Assembly (NCBI GenBank): GCA_002316015.1
Contig: DCCS01000016.1
Span: forward strand, 1 to 43,368
Reading direction: 5' to 3'
Length of the DNA stretch: 43,368 bases
From: Prevotellaceae bacterium UBA1075
Lineage (GTDB): Bacteria; Bacteroidota; Bacteroidia; Bacteroidales; Bacteroidaceae
The translations under genes and the position numbers were made by a program. Positions 28,012 to 37,559 of the stretch are shown one piece after another. The notes under the pieces are model-generated. The model worked only from the letters and a program-made list of their open reading frames with translations. It ran no database searches and was not told the DNA's origin. How positions within the stretch are numbered: position 1 is the first letter of the stretch; every line of letters starts with the position of its first letter.

Positions 28012-28770
28012 ATGAAAAAGATCGTATTTGTCATGATGCTGCTCGCGTTGACACCCGCAGCAGCCAGGAAGAAAGTGGCCACGAGCGCACCAGTGGCACA
28101 GCAGCAGCCCGACAACACGCTCACCGGGCAGGAGCAGCGCGAGGGCTGGAAACTCCTGTGGGACGGCAAGACCACCCAGGGATGGCGCGGAGCCAAACTC
28201 ACGACCTTCCCCCAAAAGGGATGGAGCATCGAGGACGGCATCCTGAAGGTGGAGGCCGCCAGCGGAGCCGAGAGCGGCAACGGCGGCGACATAGTGACCG
28301 ACAAGGTGTACCACAACTTCATCCTCAAGGTTGACTTCAAAATCACAGAGGGTGCCAACAGCGGCATCAAGTACTTCGTGGACCCCGACATGAACCGTGG
28401 CGAGGGCAGCGCGATAGGCTGCGAGTTCCAGATCCTGGACGACCTGCGCCATCCCGATGCCAAACTGGGCGTGAAGGGAAACCGCAAGCTGGGCTCGCTC
28501 TATGACCTCATTCCCGCCCCTGCGGAAAAGCCCTTTGACATCACGGCCTGGAACACGGCCACCATCATCGTCAAGGACAACCATGTGGAGCACTGGCTCA
28601 ACGGGGTGAAGATGCTGGAGTACGAGCGGGGCACACAGGAATGGAACGCCCTGGTGGCCTACAGCAAGTACAAGAACTGGCCTGACTTCGGCAACCGCGA
28701 CGGCCGCATCCTGCTCCAGGACCACGGCAATGAGGTGTGGTTCAAGAACATCAAGATAAAGGAACTGTAA
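28012..28770 (+). CDS. Exported DUF1080 protein (3-keto-disaccharide/glycoside hydrolase type)
   Basis: The 252-residue product has a signal peptide (KKIVFVMMLLALTPAAA) and one concanavalin-like jelly-roll domain of the DUF1080 family (PF06439). Typical blocks are GWKLLWDGKTTQGWRG at the domain start, GGDIVTDKVYHNFILKVDFKI, EGANSGIKYFVDP, IGCEFQILDD and ILLQDHGNEVWFKNIKIKEL at the end. Characterised members hydrolyse glycosides already oxidised at C3. It is 196 nt after the oxidoreductase on the same strand, with no obvious promoter between them, and is followed by an intrinsic terminator. ATG at 28012 was chosen as the start of the signal peptide. Confidence 0.92.
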   Translation: MKKIVFVMMLLALTPAAARKKVATSAPVAQQQPDNTLTGQEQREGWKLLWDGKTTQGWRGAKLTTFPQKGWSIEDGILKVEAASGAESGNGGDIVTDKVYHNFILKVDFKITEGANSGIKYFVDPDMNRGEGSAIGCEFQILDDLRHPDAKLGVKGNRKLGSLYDLIPAPAEKPFDITAWNTATIIVKDNHVEHWLNGVKMLEYERGTQEWNALVAYSKYKNWPDFGNRDGRILLQDHGNEVWFKNIKIKEL

Positions 28771-28781
28771 CCAAGAGCCAC

Positions 28782-28823
28782 TGCCCGGCACGCCTCCCGC
28801 CATGGAGGCATGCCGGGCATTTT
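28782..28823 (+). terminator. Intrinsic terminator after the DUF1080 gene
   Basis: TGCCCGGCA-C-GCCTCC (28782-28797) pairs with GGAGGC-A-TGCCGGGCA (28804-28819), 15 pairs with one C/A mismatch, followed by TTTTG. It separates the oxidoreductase-DUF1080 unit from the GH76 gene. Confidence 0.85.
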
Positions 28824-28905
28824 GCTCCCCGGCGCGGGCATGTGCCAGGGCACTTGCCCGCATGACTCACCGCATAAAGAACGCATAAAGCCGACAGCCT
28901 ACAAG

Positions 28906-30294
28906 ATGAAAAGAATTATCCTTATCCTTGCCTGTGTGTGCGGGGCCACACACGCCCGTGCCCAGTACACTTACACAGACTCCATCCAGTGGCAGACCTA
29001 CGAGGACTTCAACAAGATATTCCTGGACGCCAAGAAGAACATCTACCGCGACCACTCTGCCCGCACGAACGCCGTGGACCGCTGGAACGGCGCGGCCGCC
29101 ATCTGGTGCCAAGCCATCTTCTACGACATGGTGCAGAACGCTTACCGGCGCGCGGTGGCCGAGAAGGACGAGGCCAGGCAGAGCAAGTACAGCACGCTGC
29201 ACCGCAAGATATACCTGGGCGAGAAGGCACAGTATGTGAACTTCAACTTTGATGACTGCAACACGAACACCGGATGGTTTGTCTATGACGACATCATGTG
29301 GTGGACCGCGGCCCTGGCCCGCGCCTACGAGACCTTCCAGAGGCGTGAGTACCTCATCTATGCCGAACGCAGTTTCTGCCGCGTGTGGTATGGGTCGGCC
29401 AAGGTGGGCGACGACGGAAGCTACGCCGACCCCGCGCGGGGACTGGGCGGCGGCATGTTCTGGGAATGGCAGCCCATCGACAAGCCCAAGCCACACCAGC
29501 CCGGCGACTTCCGGTCGGCCTGCATCAACTTCCCCACGGTAATAGCCGCCTGCACCCTCCACAACATCGTGCCCGAAGGACGCAAGTCACCCACAGCCGC
29601 ACGCCCCACACAGCAGACACGGGAGTGGTATCTGGAGAAAGCCAAAGAGGTGTATGCCTGGGCCGACGGCACCCTGGTCAAAAACGGGCGCGTGGCCGAC
29701 GGCATCCATGGAGGGGGCCCCGAATTCAATGACCACCTCTACAACCAGGCCACCTACATCGGAGCCAGCTGCCTGCTCTACCAGATTACGGGCCAGGACA
29801 ATTATCTCCTCAAGGCCAAGAAGGCCGCAAACTACGTCTTCACCTCGATGTGCAGCGGCGGCATCCTGCCCTGGGAGTCGGGCGTGGAGCAGGGCGTGTA
29901 CGCCGCCATCTTCGCGCAGTACATGCACATGCTGGTGTATGACTGCGGCCAGACACAGTACATGACCTACATCAAGCGCAACCTGCAGCGCGGCTGGGAC
30001 AAGCGTGACAAGACACGCGGAATATCCAACGGAAACTTCCGGAAGGACACCGCCGAGGGCAGCCAGATAGACAGCTACAGCGCCAGCGCGCTGCCCGCGC
30101 TCATGCTGATGTTCCCCGCCGGCGACAGCGCAAGCCCCGTGCGGAGTGTGACTGCCGCCAGCCATGACACCAGGCACGACGGCATCTACACGATTGACGG
30201 CAAGCGCGTGGCAAGCGGCGGCGAGCCCGGACAACGGGAACACCTGGCCAGCGGCATGTACATCTGCGGCCAGCGCAAGATGCTGGTGCGCTGA
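28906..30294 (+). CDS. Exported GH76-family alpha-1,6-mannanase-like enzyme with a T9SS tail
   Basis: The 462-residue product has a signal peptide (KRIILILACVCGATHARAQ), an (alpha/alpha)6 GH76 domain and a C-terminal sorting tail (GIYTIDGKRV...LASGMYICGQRKMLVR). The catalytic Asp pair is D128-D129 in WFVYDDIMWWTAALARAYE. Other blocks are FWEWQPID, NFPTVIAACTL, FNDHLYNQATYIGASCLLYQ and GGILPWE. GH76 enzymes cleave alpha-1,6-mannan such as fungal cell-wall backbone. The tail implies export by type IX secretion rather than SusCD-type lipoprotein anchoring. The gene sits beyond a terminator and so probably has its own weak promoter in the GC-rich 28820-28905. Confidence 0.9.
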   Translation: MKRIILILACVCGATHARAQYTYTDSIQWQTYEDFNKIFLDAKKNIYRDHSARTNAVDRWNGAAAIWCQAIFYDMVQNAYRRAVAEKDEARQSKYSTLHRKIYLGEKAQYVNFNFDDCNTNTGWFVYDDIMWWTAALARAYETFQRREYLIYAERSFCRVWYGSAKVGDDGSYADPARGLGGGMFWEWQPIDKPKPHQPGDFRSACINFPTVIAACTLHNIVPEGRKSPTAARPTQQTREWYLEKAKEVYAWADGTLVKNGRVADGIHGGGPEFNDHLYNQATYIGASCLLYQITGQDNYLLKAKKAANYVFTSMCSGGILPWESGVEQGVYAAIFAQYMHMLVYDCGQTQYMTYIKRNLQRGWDKRDKTRGISNGNFRKDTAEGSQIDSYSASALPALMLMFPAGDSASPVRSVTAASHDTRHDGIYTIDGKRVASGGEPGQREHLASGMYICGQRKMLVR

Positions 30295-30473
30295 GGTACA
30301 ACGCCCCCGGGCACAAGGGAAGATCCCGGGCCTGAACCGGGGCGGCCACCAAGGAGCGGGGGAAAAATCCGGGCAAGCGAAAGAGGCAGGCAAAATGGCA
30401 AGGCCACAATGGGCACGGACTTTTTCGGCCGCTTGCCCTCAACGTAAAGGAAACGCGCTCCACAACAGCAAAA

Positions 30474-30513
30474 CAGGCCAGGAACGGGGGAAAGCACGTC
30501 CCGTCCTGGCCTG
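30474..30513 (+). terminator. Hairpin downstream of GH76
   Basis: CAGGCCAGGA-A-CGGG (30474-30488) pairs with CCCG-TCCTGGCCTG (30500-30513), 14 pairs with one bulge. It lies in the 487-bp gap between convergent GH76 and GH2. The rest of the gap holds only a second hairpin (30615-30661) and no gene. Confidence 0.65.
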
Positions 30514-30614
30514 CTGGTGTGTGTACCCCGGACTATAGCGCCAAAGGGCCTGGTGTCCTGGAATGCCCCGGGAACGCCTGCCGTCCGAGAAACAACCCGG
30601 CTCTCGGAAGACAA

Positions 30615-30661
30615 GAACAGAGGCTGCACCGCAAAACTTAATACGGCACAGCCTCTTGTTC
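30615..30661 (-). terminator. Hairpin downstream of the GH2 operon
   Basis: GAACA-GAGGCTG (30615-30626) pairs with CAGCCTC-T-TGTTC (30649-30661), 12 pairs with one bulge. On the minus strand it is followed by TTGTCTTCC, so it most likely ends the GH78-SGNH-GH2 transcript. Confidence 0.6.
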
Positions 30662-30781
30662 ATGTTTCCCGCAAAAGCTTAGCAGGCGGTGACGGTCGCC
30701 AGCGTATAGCGGCAAGGCGCCTGTTGATGGCCAGAGAGACCCATGTTCTCCCCCACCCTTTCCTGCAGGAAAGAGCCGGGG

Positions 30782-32620
30782 TCACTTCCAGTCGCTCAGG
30801 TCCTGGGGATTCTCTATCACGCTTGGAATCTTCTCGAAGATGGCTTTCAGACGAGCCGCGTCGAACTTCGGGCGGCGGTCATAGTAATAGAGTCCATTCT
30901 TCTCCTGCTCCACATCGGTTATCTGTGTGTAGCAGAAGCCCACCACGTGCTTGCATGCCTTCAGGGCGTCAATCTCCTTCTCAAGGATGTTGTAGAAGTC
31001 CTCGATGGTCTCGATGTTGGCCCCGTATCCCCATGAGCTGGCGCGCTCTTCCTTTGGAATCCAAGGCAGACCGCCAAACTCGTCCACCATGTATGGCTGG
31101 CCAGCATACCGGGCCAGATAGTCCTTGCCCTTCATGTTCCGGTAAGGTTCCACTCCTGGCTTGAAGGTGTGGTTCTGCACCAGGCGGTCGTACTCACGCG
31201 TGTAGTCGTGCACGCTCCAGATGTCGGTCTTCACATGGCTGTCCCCGCTGGCATCGTTGACTGGACGGGTGGGGTCGATGGCCTTTGTGAGATTGTACAG
31301 GTCGTTGACGAAGCGCACATACACCCCGGCTTGCGCGTTCCACGTCTCGTTGAGGGGAGTCCAAGTGACCAGGCTGGGGTGGTTCCGGTCACGCACCACG
31401 ATGTCGGCCCATTCGGTGAGGAAGTTGCGCACAGCCTCGTTGTTGTTCACGTCGAGTCCCCAACTGGCTTCCTCGCCCCAGGTGAGGTAGCCCAGACGGT
31501 CAGCCCAGTAATAGTACCGCTCCTCGAACACCTTCTGGTGCAGGCGCGCCCCATTGAAGCCCACCGCCTTGCTCATGGCGATATCCTGCTTGAGGGCCTC
31601 GTCGCTGGGAGCCGTCCAGATACCGTCGGGGTAATAGCCCTGGTCAAGCACCAGGCGCTGGAAGTAGGGCTTGTTGTTGAGGTAGAAGTAACCGCCCGAG
31701 ATGTGTACCTTACGCATGCCCACATAACTGCTCACCTGGTCGATGACGGCTCCCTGGGCATTCCTGACCGTGTATTTCACATCATACAGGTACGGGGACT
31801 CGGGACTCCAAAGGCGAGCGTTCTTCATGGGAAGGATAATGGTGCTCTGGTTGCAGGCCTTGGCTGTGCGCTTGGCGATGGTCTTCTTCCCGTCCAGCAC
31901 CTCCACCGTAAGGGTGTTTCCATTGCCCTCCCCGTAGAATTCGGGGTGAACGGCCAGTTGCTGCTGGTCGATGTCGGGAATGGCAAACACATTCTTGAGT
32001 GCCTGGTCGCTCACGGCCTCCATCCACACAGTCTGCCAGATACCTGTCACGCGGGTGTAGTTGCATCCCGCCGAGAAGAGGGCTGTGCTCTGCTTGCCGC
32101 CTGGCTGCTTACCGCCGCGCAGGTCGTCGTCCACACGCACCACAAGGTTGGCCTGCTGCCCTGCCTTGACGTAGGGAGTGAGGTCGATGGCGAATGAGGA
32201 GCCCGTGCCATAGTGCTCCCCTGCCAGGTGGCCGTCCACATACACGTGTGTCTCATAATCGACCGCGCCAAACTGAAGCAGGATGCGCTTGCCTTCCCAT
32301 CCTGCGGGGATGCTGATGGTGCGCTGGTACCACACGCAAGGGATGAAGTCGGTGTAACCGATCCCCGACAGTGAGCTTTCCGGGCAGAAGGGCACGGTAA
32401 TCTTGCGGGACAGAGCCTTGGAGTTCTTCCATCCACGCTGGTCTCCTGTCTTGCCGAAATCCAGTTCGCAAGTCCACTGCCCGTTGAGGTTCACCCATTC
32501 CGCGCGCTCAAACTGTGGGCGCGGGTACTCTGGCCTGGGAATGTCGGCTCCCTTTGTCTGTGTGCTCGCCGTCACGGTGATGGCCGCGAGGAGCATCAGT
32601 CTCTGAAAGAATTTTCTCAT
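30782..32620 (-). CDS. Exported GH2-family glycoside hydrolase
   Basis: The 612-residue product has a signal peptide (RKFFQRLMLLAAITVTAST). It follows the GH2 plan: an N-terminal jelly roll (EWVNLNGQWTCELD, YQRTISIPAGWEGKRILLQFGAVDYETHVYVDG), an immunoglobulin-like domain, and a TIM barrel. The acid/base is Glu425 in TWTPLNETW and the nucleophile Glu514 in MVDEFGG. At 612 residues it is shorter than LacZ and close to the beta-glucuronidase/beta-galactosidase type; the sugar cannot be told from motifs alone. It is last of a three-gene minus-strand unit, 24 nt after the SGNH esterase. By eye its codon use is less GC-rich than that of the core genes. Confidence 0.93.
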   Translation of the reverse strand: MRKFFQRLMLLAAITVTASTQTKGADIPRPEYPRPQFERAEWVNLNGQWTCELDFGKTGDQRGWKNSKALSRKITVPFCPESSLSGIGYTDFIPCVWYQRTISIPAGWEGKRILLQFGAVDYETHVYVDGHLAGEHYGTGSSFAIDLTPYVKAGQQANLVVRVDDDLRGGKQPGGKQSTALFSAGCNYTRVTGIWQTVWMEAVSDQALKNVFAIPDIDQQQLAVHPEFYGEGNGNTLTVEVLDGKKTIAKRTAKACNQSTIILPMKNARLWSPESPYLYDVKYTVRNAQGAVIDQVSSYVGMRKVHISGGYFYLNNKPYFQRLVLDQGYYPDGIWTAPSDEALKQDIAMSKAVGFNGARLHQKVFEERYYYWADRLGYLTWGEEASWGLDVNNNEAVRNFLTEWADIVVRDRNHPSLVTWTPLNETWNAQAGVYVRFVNDLYNLTKAIDPTRPVNDASGDSHVKTDIWSVHDYTREYDRLVQNHTFKPGVEPYRNMKGKDYLARYAGQPYMVDEFGGLPWIPKEERASSWGYGANIETIEDFYNILEKEIDALKACKHVVGFCYTQITDVEQEKNGLYYYDRRPKFDAARLKAIFEKIPSVIENPQDLSDWK

Positions 32621-32644
32621 GTCTTCTCTTATAGTTTATAGTGG

Positions 32645-34684
32645 TTAATTGGTGTCGTAATCCTGTTTGTACAGCCGCTTAACATTGCTGCCATCGGCAT
32701 ATTGCACGAGGCTGGCGCCAGCCTGTGGTGTGGCCGGAACGTGCCCGCCACCGGCGCAACTGCGGCTGGCCTGGCTGCCGGATACCTGTGTGTCCTTGAC
32801 GGAACTGCCGATGCTCCCCCGGATGTGGCGCAGGGAGGAATTGAGCGACTGGGCGAGATTGGCAAAGCCACCGGTCTTCATTTCCTCGGCGAGTGGTGTG
32901 TAGAGCTCCAGGCTCGACTTCATGCACGAGCCCTGATGGTGAGCGGAGAGTTCCTCCATGGTCATGCCGCTGCGCCAGAAACTGAGTTCCGAGTATTCAC
33001 GGGCAAGATCCCGCCGGTCATCGCCCACGGTGAAGAGCGTGGGGGACATGCGCTCTTTCACCTCGCCCACCAGTTGGTTATCGACATATACCAGCGTGCG
33101 CTGTTGCGCATAATAGTGAGTGACGGCTATGTCATAGGCGGTTTGGCTGTTGGCCAGCAGGGCTTTTGCGGAGCACAAGGTGTCGCCTGAGGTGGACACG
33201 TACTGGATGCGCGCGCCGTGGACAACCCTCAGTTCGGCCCCGCCCCGCTCTGTCTGTATATGCAGAAGGCGGCCTGCCTCACTTCCCTTGACACGCAGAG
33301 CCACGGTAAACGGGTGCACAGTTCCCTCGCCGGCAAACTGCAGGGTGGAGCCGGCCCGCAGGGTCATGCTCTTCTTCGTGTCCCTGACAGGGTAAGGCTT
33401 GCCTTGCCTCAGCGCGTCGAACAATGACGGGGGAATGGCGTACATGAATTCGCGATGCCCCTCGGTGTCCTGGTGGTAGGTGTCACGCATGTAGCCGTCG
33501 GCCCACTTGCCCTCACCATTGTCGATGGCACCCAACACATTCACGCTGGGCACTTCCCAGCGATGGATGTCCAGGTTCATCTGCTTGACGTAGGAATAGT
33601 CATCCCTGTTGTAGTCACCCCGCGTGTAGTTGTTCATCACCACGGGTATCTTTCCGTCCTTGCGGCACTTGCTGATGAGTGTGAGCATGTTGGTGCGGAA
33701 CTGGTTGAATATCGCCGCTTGGTTGGCGGCGCCGTGTATGCCCTCGTTGCCCAGACTCAGGCCGATGATGACATAGCGGCCGAAGTCGTGCAGCATCTCG
33801 TCATACCGCGCGAGCAGGTTCAGTGTGCTGTTGCCGCCAATCGACACGCCACTCACATAGAAGGGCGTGGGGCTGTCACCATTGCTGTAGCGGGCGGCCA
33901 ATTGCTGGCCATACATATAGGCATACCCTTTGTGGCCGGCGGCACCCTCGCCATTGCACACAGACGAGCCGAATGCCGAGATGCGGTTCTCGTCGATGGG
34001 AGCATCGATGTCCCAAGTGTGCCTGGCCATGTCCAGGGTGACGGTATAGGTGCCCCGGTTGACGCGTATGTTCTCGGTACTGAAGCCTTCCGAGGGCATT
34101 GCCATGCTGGTGCGGCTCCCCGCCACCCGCCTGACAGCCAGCGCATCGTCATTGTTGAACGCGAAGTAGAAGTACTTGTCGCTGAACAGGAACACGTCCC
34201 CGTGGTTCATCTCTACCCGCGACTTCCACACACCATGTCCATCATACTGCACCTGTGTGCCTGGCTTCACGATGTTGCCTTTCAGATAGAGGCTGACGGG
34301 CAGGATGCTGATGCTGTCCTGGCCTGTGTCCAGCCGCACCCTCACCACTTGCTCCTGCGTGATGACGAAGGGCAGTCCGTCCTTCCTTGTCTCGGCCTGC
34401 GTGGCCCCTCGCCCCAGGGACAGCACGGAGTCGCCACCAGCCAGCGTGCCCTGTATGGTGAGTTCCCCGGGCCTGGCCTTCATGTATGCCTCGTACACCC
34501 CTGTGCTTTGCCCGTTGGGCCGTAACTCGCTCATAGGCACGGGCTGCCCGTCCTCGGTGGCACTCCCCGACAGGAACACTTGACCGAAGTGTGCTGTGTG
34601 TGTGTCCTGGCCGTGCAACTCATATCCTGACAGAACAGCCAGTGCCAGTGCGGCCAATCGTATTTGTCTCCCGTGTATCATCAT
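32645..34684 (-). CDS. Exported multidomain SGNH esterase with a LamG-like domain
   Basis: The 679-residue product has a signal peptide (about residues 1-26), an N-terminal region with two beta-sandwich-like parts (about 30-230; VFLSGSATEDG, FLFSDKYFYFAFN), an SGNH domain (about 232-420) and a C-terminal concanavalin/LamG-like domain (about 450-610; FTVALRVKGSEAGRLLHIQ, YDIAVTHYY, LSFWRSGMTMEEL). SGNH residues are Ser241 in AFGSSVCNG, the Gly block SGVSIGGNS, the Asn block GLSLGNEG, and Asp401/His404 in RDTYHQD. It is likely to remove ester groups (acetyl or similar) from a glycan so that its neighbours, rhamnosidase and GH2, can act. The tail after about 615 is Ser/Gly-rich and unrecognised. 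Confidence 0.85.
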   Translation of the reverse strand: MMIHGRQIRLAALALAVLSGYELHGQDTHTAHFGQVFLSGSATEDGQPVPMSELRPNGQSTGVYEAYMKARPGELTIQGTLAGGDSVLSLGRGATQAETRKDGLPFVITQEQVVRVRLDTGQDSISILPVSLYLKGNIVKPGTQVQYDGHGVWKSRVEMNHGDVFLFSDKYFYFAFNNDDALAVRRVAGSRTSMAMPSEGFSTENIRVNRGTYTVTLDMARHTWDIDAPIDENRISAFGSSVCNGEGAAGHKGYAYMYGQQLAARYSNGDSPTPFYVSGVSIGGNSTLNLLARYDEMLHDFGRYVIIGLSLGNEGIHGAANQAAIFNQFRTNMLTLISKCRKDGKIPVVMNNYTRGDYNRDDYSYVKQMNLDIHRWEVPSVNVLGAIDNGEGKWADGYMRDTYHQDTEGHREFMYAIPPSLFDALRQGKPYPVRDTKKSMTLRAGSTLQFAGEGTVHPFTVALRVKGSEAGRLLHIQTERGGAELRVVHGARIQYVSTSGDTLCSAKALLANSQTAYDIAVTHYYAQQRTLVYVDNQLVGEVKERMSPTLFTVGDDRRDLAREYSELSFWRSGMTMEELSAHHQGSCMKSSLELYTPLAEEMKTGGFANLAQSLNSSLRHIRGSIGSSVKDTQVSGSQASRSCAGGGHVPATPQAGASLVQYADGSNVKRLYKQDYDTN

Positions 34685-34731
34685 TGTGAGTCTTTGCCTG
34701 TAAGTTTGCCCGTTACCTCTCGCTTTGCCCG

Positions 34732-37446
34732 TTACCTCTCGCTTTCAAAAGTGTAGGAGCCCGATCCCACCTCGATGATGGTGTATCCCTGCTCCTCACG
34801 CACCTTGCGGACACCCTTTCCTGTACAGGGAAACACGCGAAACCGGCTGGGGATGCTGATTTGAGCTTCGGTGTTGGCCGGTATTTCCACATGCCAGTCC
34901 AGGCGGTTGCCCTCGCGGTGCCATTCGCTCTTGATTAGTCCCGACACGCTGTGGTAACTGGCTTTCACATGGTGGAGGCTGTCGGGGAAGCATGGTTTCA
35001 TGTCCAGGTGCCTGTATCCCTGCGTGCCGTCCATCTGCCTGATGCCTGCCAGGTCTTCGTAGTACCAGAGCAGCAGGTCGCCCAGCAGCATCACATGGTT
35101 GCCGCTGTTCATGGCAGGACTGGCAGTATTGCCGTTCCACAGTTCCCAGATGGTGGTGGCCCCGTGCTCTATCATGTACCCATAACTGGGGAAGGTGCGT
35201 TGCGTCACGATCTTCATGGCCAGGTCGGCGTGCCCGTGCCTGGTGAGTCCGCGCATCAGATGCTGCATGCCCAGCACACCGCAACTCACATGCCCGTCAA
35301 ACTTGTTCTCGGTCACATCGACGATATTCTGCATGACTCGCTCCTCGTATTCCTCGGGCACCAGTCCCACTTCCAGCGACAGGATGTTGGCTGTCACCGT
35401 GTTGTTGCTGTATTGTGCCGTCTCGGGATGGAAGAACCTGCGGTTATACGCCTCCTTGATGCCCTTCCTCAGCCGGGCGTAATAGGCGGCATCGGCATGC
35501 AGTCCCAGCCTCTCGCCCATTTCGGCCATCATGCGCAGGCAGTCGTAATAGACTGTGGTGCTCAGCACAGCCCCCTCGGTGATGCGTGAGGGGTCCTGGC
35601 TGTTGATGAGTTCCTTGCTCTCGGGCGGCATGCACCAGTCACCATAGTTGTCGCGCACCACCACTCCATCCTGCATCAGGTCACGTTCCACATACTGCAT
35701 CCAGCGTCTGAGGGCAGGATAGTGCTCGGCCACAGCCTGCACATCGCCCTGGTGCGTATAGAGCATATAGGTGACGTACACGAAGGCCGCCTGCCAGGTC
35801 ACGTTCTGGGTGTAGAGCTTGAGGTGTGGGGGGCAGATGTCACAGATGTGCCCGTCATCGAGCTGCGTGTCCTCGATGTCACGCAGCCACTTGTAGTAGA
35901 GAGCCCAGTTGTCCAGCAGCAGGTTCTCGCCGAAGCATCCCATCACCCGGTCGCCGGTCCATCCCAGCCGCTCATCGCGCTGGGGACAGTCCACGGGCAT
36001 CCCCTGGTAGTTGCCCTTGATTCCCCACAGGGCATTGTGGATGATTTGGTTGAGCAGAGGGTTGTCGCAGGTGAATGTGCCTCGCTTCTCCATCTGGTCA
36101 TATTGCACCAGCCCGGTGATGTCCTTGGGTGAGGGCTGTGCGGTCACCCCGCTTATCTCCACATATCGGAAACCCTGATAGACCAACTGGGGCTGGAAGG
36201 TGAAGGTGCCGTCAGAGGCAGGTATATAAGTATTGGTGTAGCGCGCGGTGCGCAGGTTGGCCGTGTAGATGCTGTCGGGGCAGTAGGGGTCCAGCATCTC
36301 GGCATGGCGGATGATGACAGGCTGCCCGGCCTTGCCACGCAGCCGTGTGCGCAGTTGCCCCACCATGTTCTGTCCCATATCTATCAGATAGCGTCCTTCG
36401 CCAGTCTTGCGTATGCTTTGAGGGGAGAGGGTCATCTGGGTGCGCCTGCCAGGGCATGGCTGTGGCTGCAGGCTTCCTTGCGGTGCCTGCATGCGTGCGG
36501 CATGCCCCCATGACGAGTCGTCAAATCCCGGTTCAGTCCATCCTGGCTGCTCCAGCCTTGCGTCATAGACTTCTCCTGTGTATAGGTTGTTGAACCGGAT
36601 GGGGCCTTTTCCGGTTGCGCGCCATTGGTCGCTGGTGGATATTACCAGCGTGTCCCGGGCTGTCTCCACCACCAGTTGTGCCATGAGCCGTGGCAGGCCA
36701 AATGAGGTGTGCTCGCGCCTGAGCCCCAGTGCGTAGCCGTTGCCCAGTACCGTGCCTATGGCATTCCTGCCCTTGCGCAGGAGTGCGGTCACGTCATAAG
36801 TGTTGTAATAGACCGTCTTGTCGTAGCCGCTCAGCGTGGTGCCAAACACATCCTCGCTTGCCTGGTGGCCATTGAGGTAGGTGGTGCTCACGCCCATCCC
36901 GCTCACATAAAGCATGGCATGGCGCACCTTGCCTGTCACGGTAAACTCGTGGCGCAGATAGCGTGCGGACAAGTCCCTGCAGCCTCCCGTCTCGTTGACG
37001 ACCTTGTCTTCGTCGCTGATGCCTATCCATTGTGCTTGCCAGTCGGCCAGTCTGAGCCCGGTCGTGAACTTCAGCACGGGACTCTTGACACGCTCCCCCG
37101 TGTTGAGCCACACAGTCACCTGCCAGTAGATGTCCTTTTTCCGGGGCAGTTTACGTCCCTGGTAGGGTACTTGCAGGGTCTCGTCACTCTCCACGCGCTC
37201 AGAGTCCCACAGCAGTCCTTTTCCCTGCTTGCCAAGTTCCTGCGGTGTGGTGGCCACCAGTATGCGGTAAGCCGTTTGCCGCACATCGTGCTTGCCGCTT
37301 TCTATTTGCCAGGAGAACTGCGCGGTACGCATTATGCCCGCAGCCTCTGCCATGCGGCATACGCGGAAATCCCTGAGCCTGGCCGCGCGCATGCCCAAGC
37401 CGGCTTCCAGAGCCAGGACAAGCATTACACACAGTATCTTCTCCAT
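34732..37446 (-). CDS. Exported GH78-family alpha-L-rhamnosidase
   Basis: The 904-residue product removes terminal L-rhamnose. It opens with a signal peptide (EKILCVMLVLALEAGLG) and an FnIII-like domain (RTAQFSWQIES), then beta domains with YVSGMGVSTTYLNGHQ, and the (alpha/alpha)6 barrel. The catalytic acid is Glu492 in VDCPQRDERLGWTGDR and the base Glu768 in EHGATTIWELWNG. I chose ATG at 37446: the frame is open further upstream, but there it overlaps malQ and lacks homology. It leads a unit with the SGNH esterase (47 nt downstream) and GH2. The 113-bp gap after malQ has no clear promoter, so read-through from malQ is possible. Confidence 0.95.
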   Translation of the reverse strand: MEKILCVMLVLALEAGLGMRAARLRDFRVCRMAEAAGIMRTAQFSWQIESGKHDVRQTAYRILVATTPQELGKQGKGLLWDSERVESDETLQVPYQGRKLPRKKDIYWQVTVWLNTGERVKSPVLKFTTGLRLADWQAQWIGISDEDKVVNETGGCRDLSARYLRHEFTVTGKVRHAMLYVSGMGVSTTYLNGHQASEDVFGTTLSGYDKTVYYNTYDVTALLRKGRNAIGTVLGNGYALGLRREHTSFGLPRLMAQLVVETARDTLVISTSDQWRATGKGPIRFNNLYTGEVYDARLEQPGWTEPGFDDSSWGHAARMQAPQGSLQPQPCPGRRTQMTLSPQSIRKTGEGRYLIDMGQNMVGQLRTRLRGKAGQPVIIRHAEMLDPYCPDSIYTANLRTARYTNTYIPASDGTFTFQPQLVYQGFRYVEISGVTAQPSPKDITGLVQYDQMEKRGTFTCDNPLLNQIIHNALWGIKGNYQGMPVDCPQRDERLGWTGDRVMGCFGENLLLDNWALYYKWLRDIEDTQLDDGHICDICPPHLKLYTQNVTWQAAFVYVTYMLYTHQGDVQAVAEHYPALRRWMQYVERDLMQDGVVVRDNYGDWCMPPESKELINSQDPSRITEGAVLSTTVYYDCLRMMAEMGERLGLHADAAYYARLRKGIKEAYNRRFFHPETAQYSNNTVTANILSLEVGLVPEEYEERVMQNIVDVTENKFDGHVSCGVLGMQHLMRGLTRHGHADLAMKIVTQRTFPSYGYMIEHGATTIWELWNGNTASPAMNSGNHVMLLGDLLLWYYEDLAGIRQMDGTQGYRHLDMKPCFPDSLHHVKASYHSVSGLIKSEWHREGNRLDWHVEIPANTEAQISIPSRFRVFPCTGKGVRKVREEQGYTIIEVGSGSYTFESER

Positions 37447-37559
37447 CCTTTGCGATATCGTGGTTCTGTGGATTTCCCCTGCCGCAGTGCCGCGAGCCAG
37501 GGTTCTTGCCGGACAGGCAAATAACGGCATCCTATGTTTACAAGGGGCAACGGGCATGC

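Noticed and set aside
25157..30294. A complete polysaccharide utilisation locus
   Set aside because: No SusC/SusD-like genes, sensor or ECF sigma factor are in the window; only enzymes are present.
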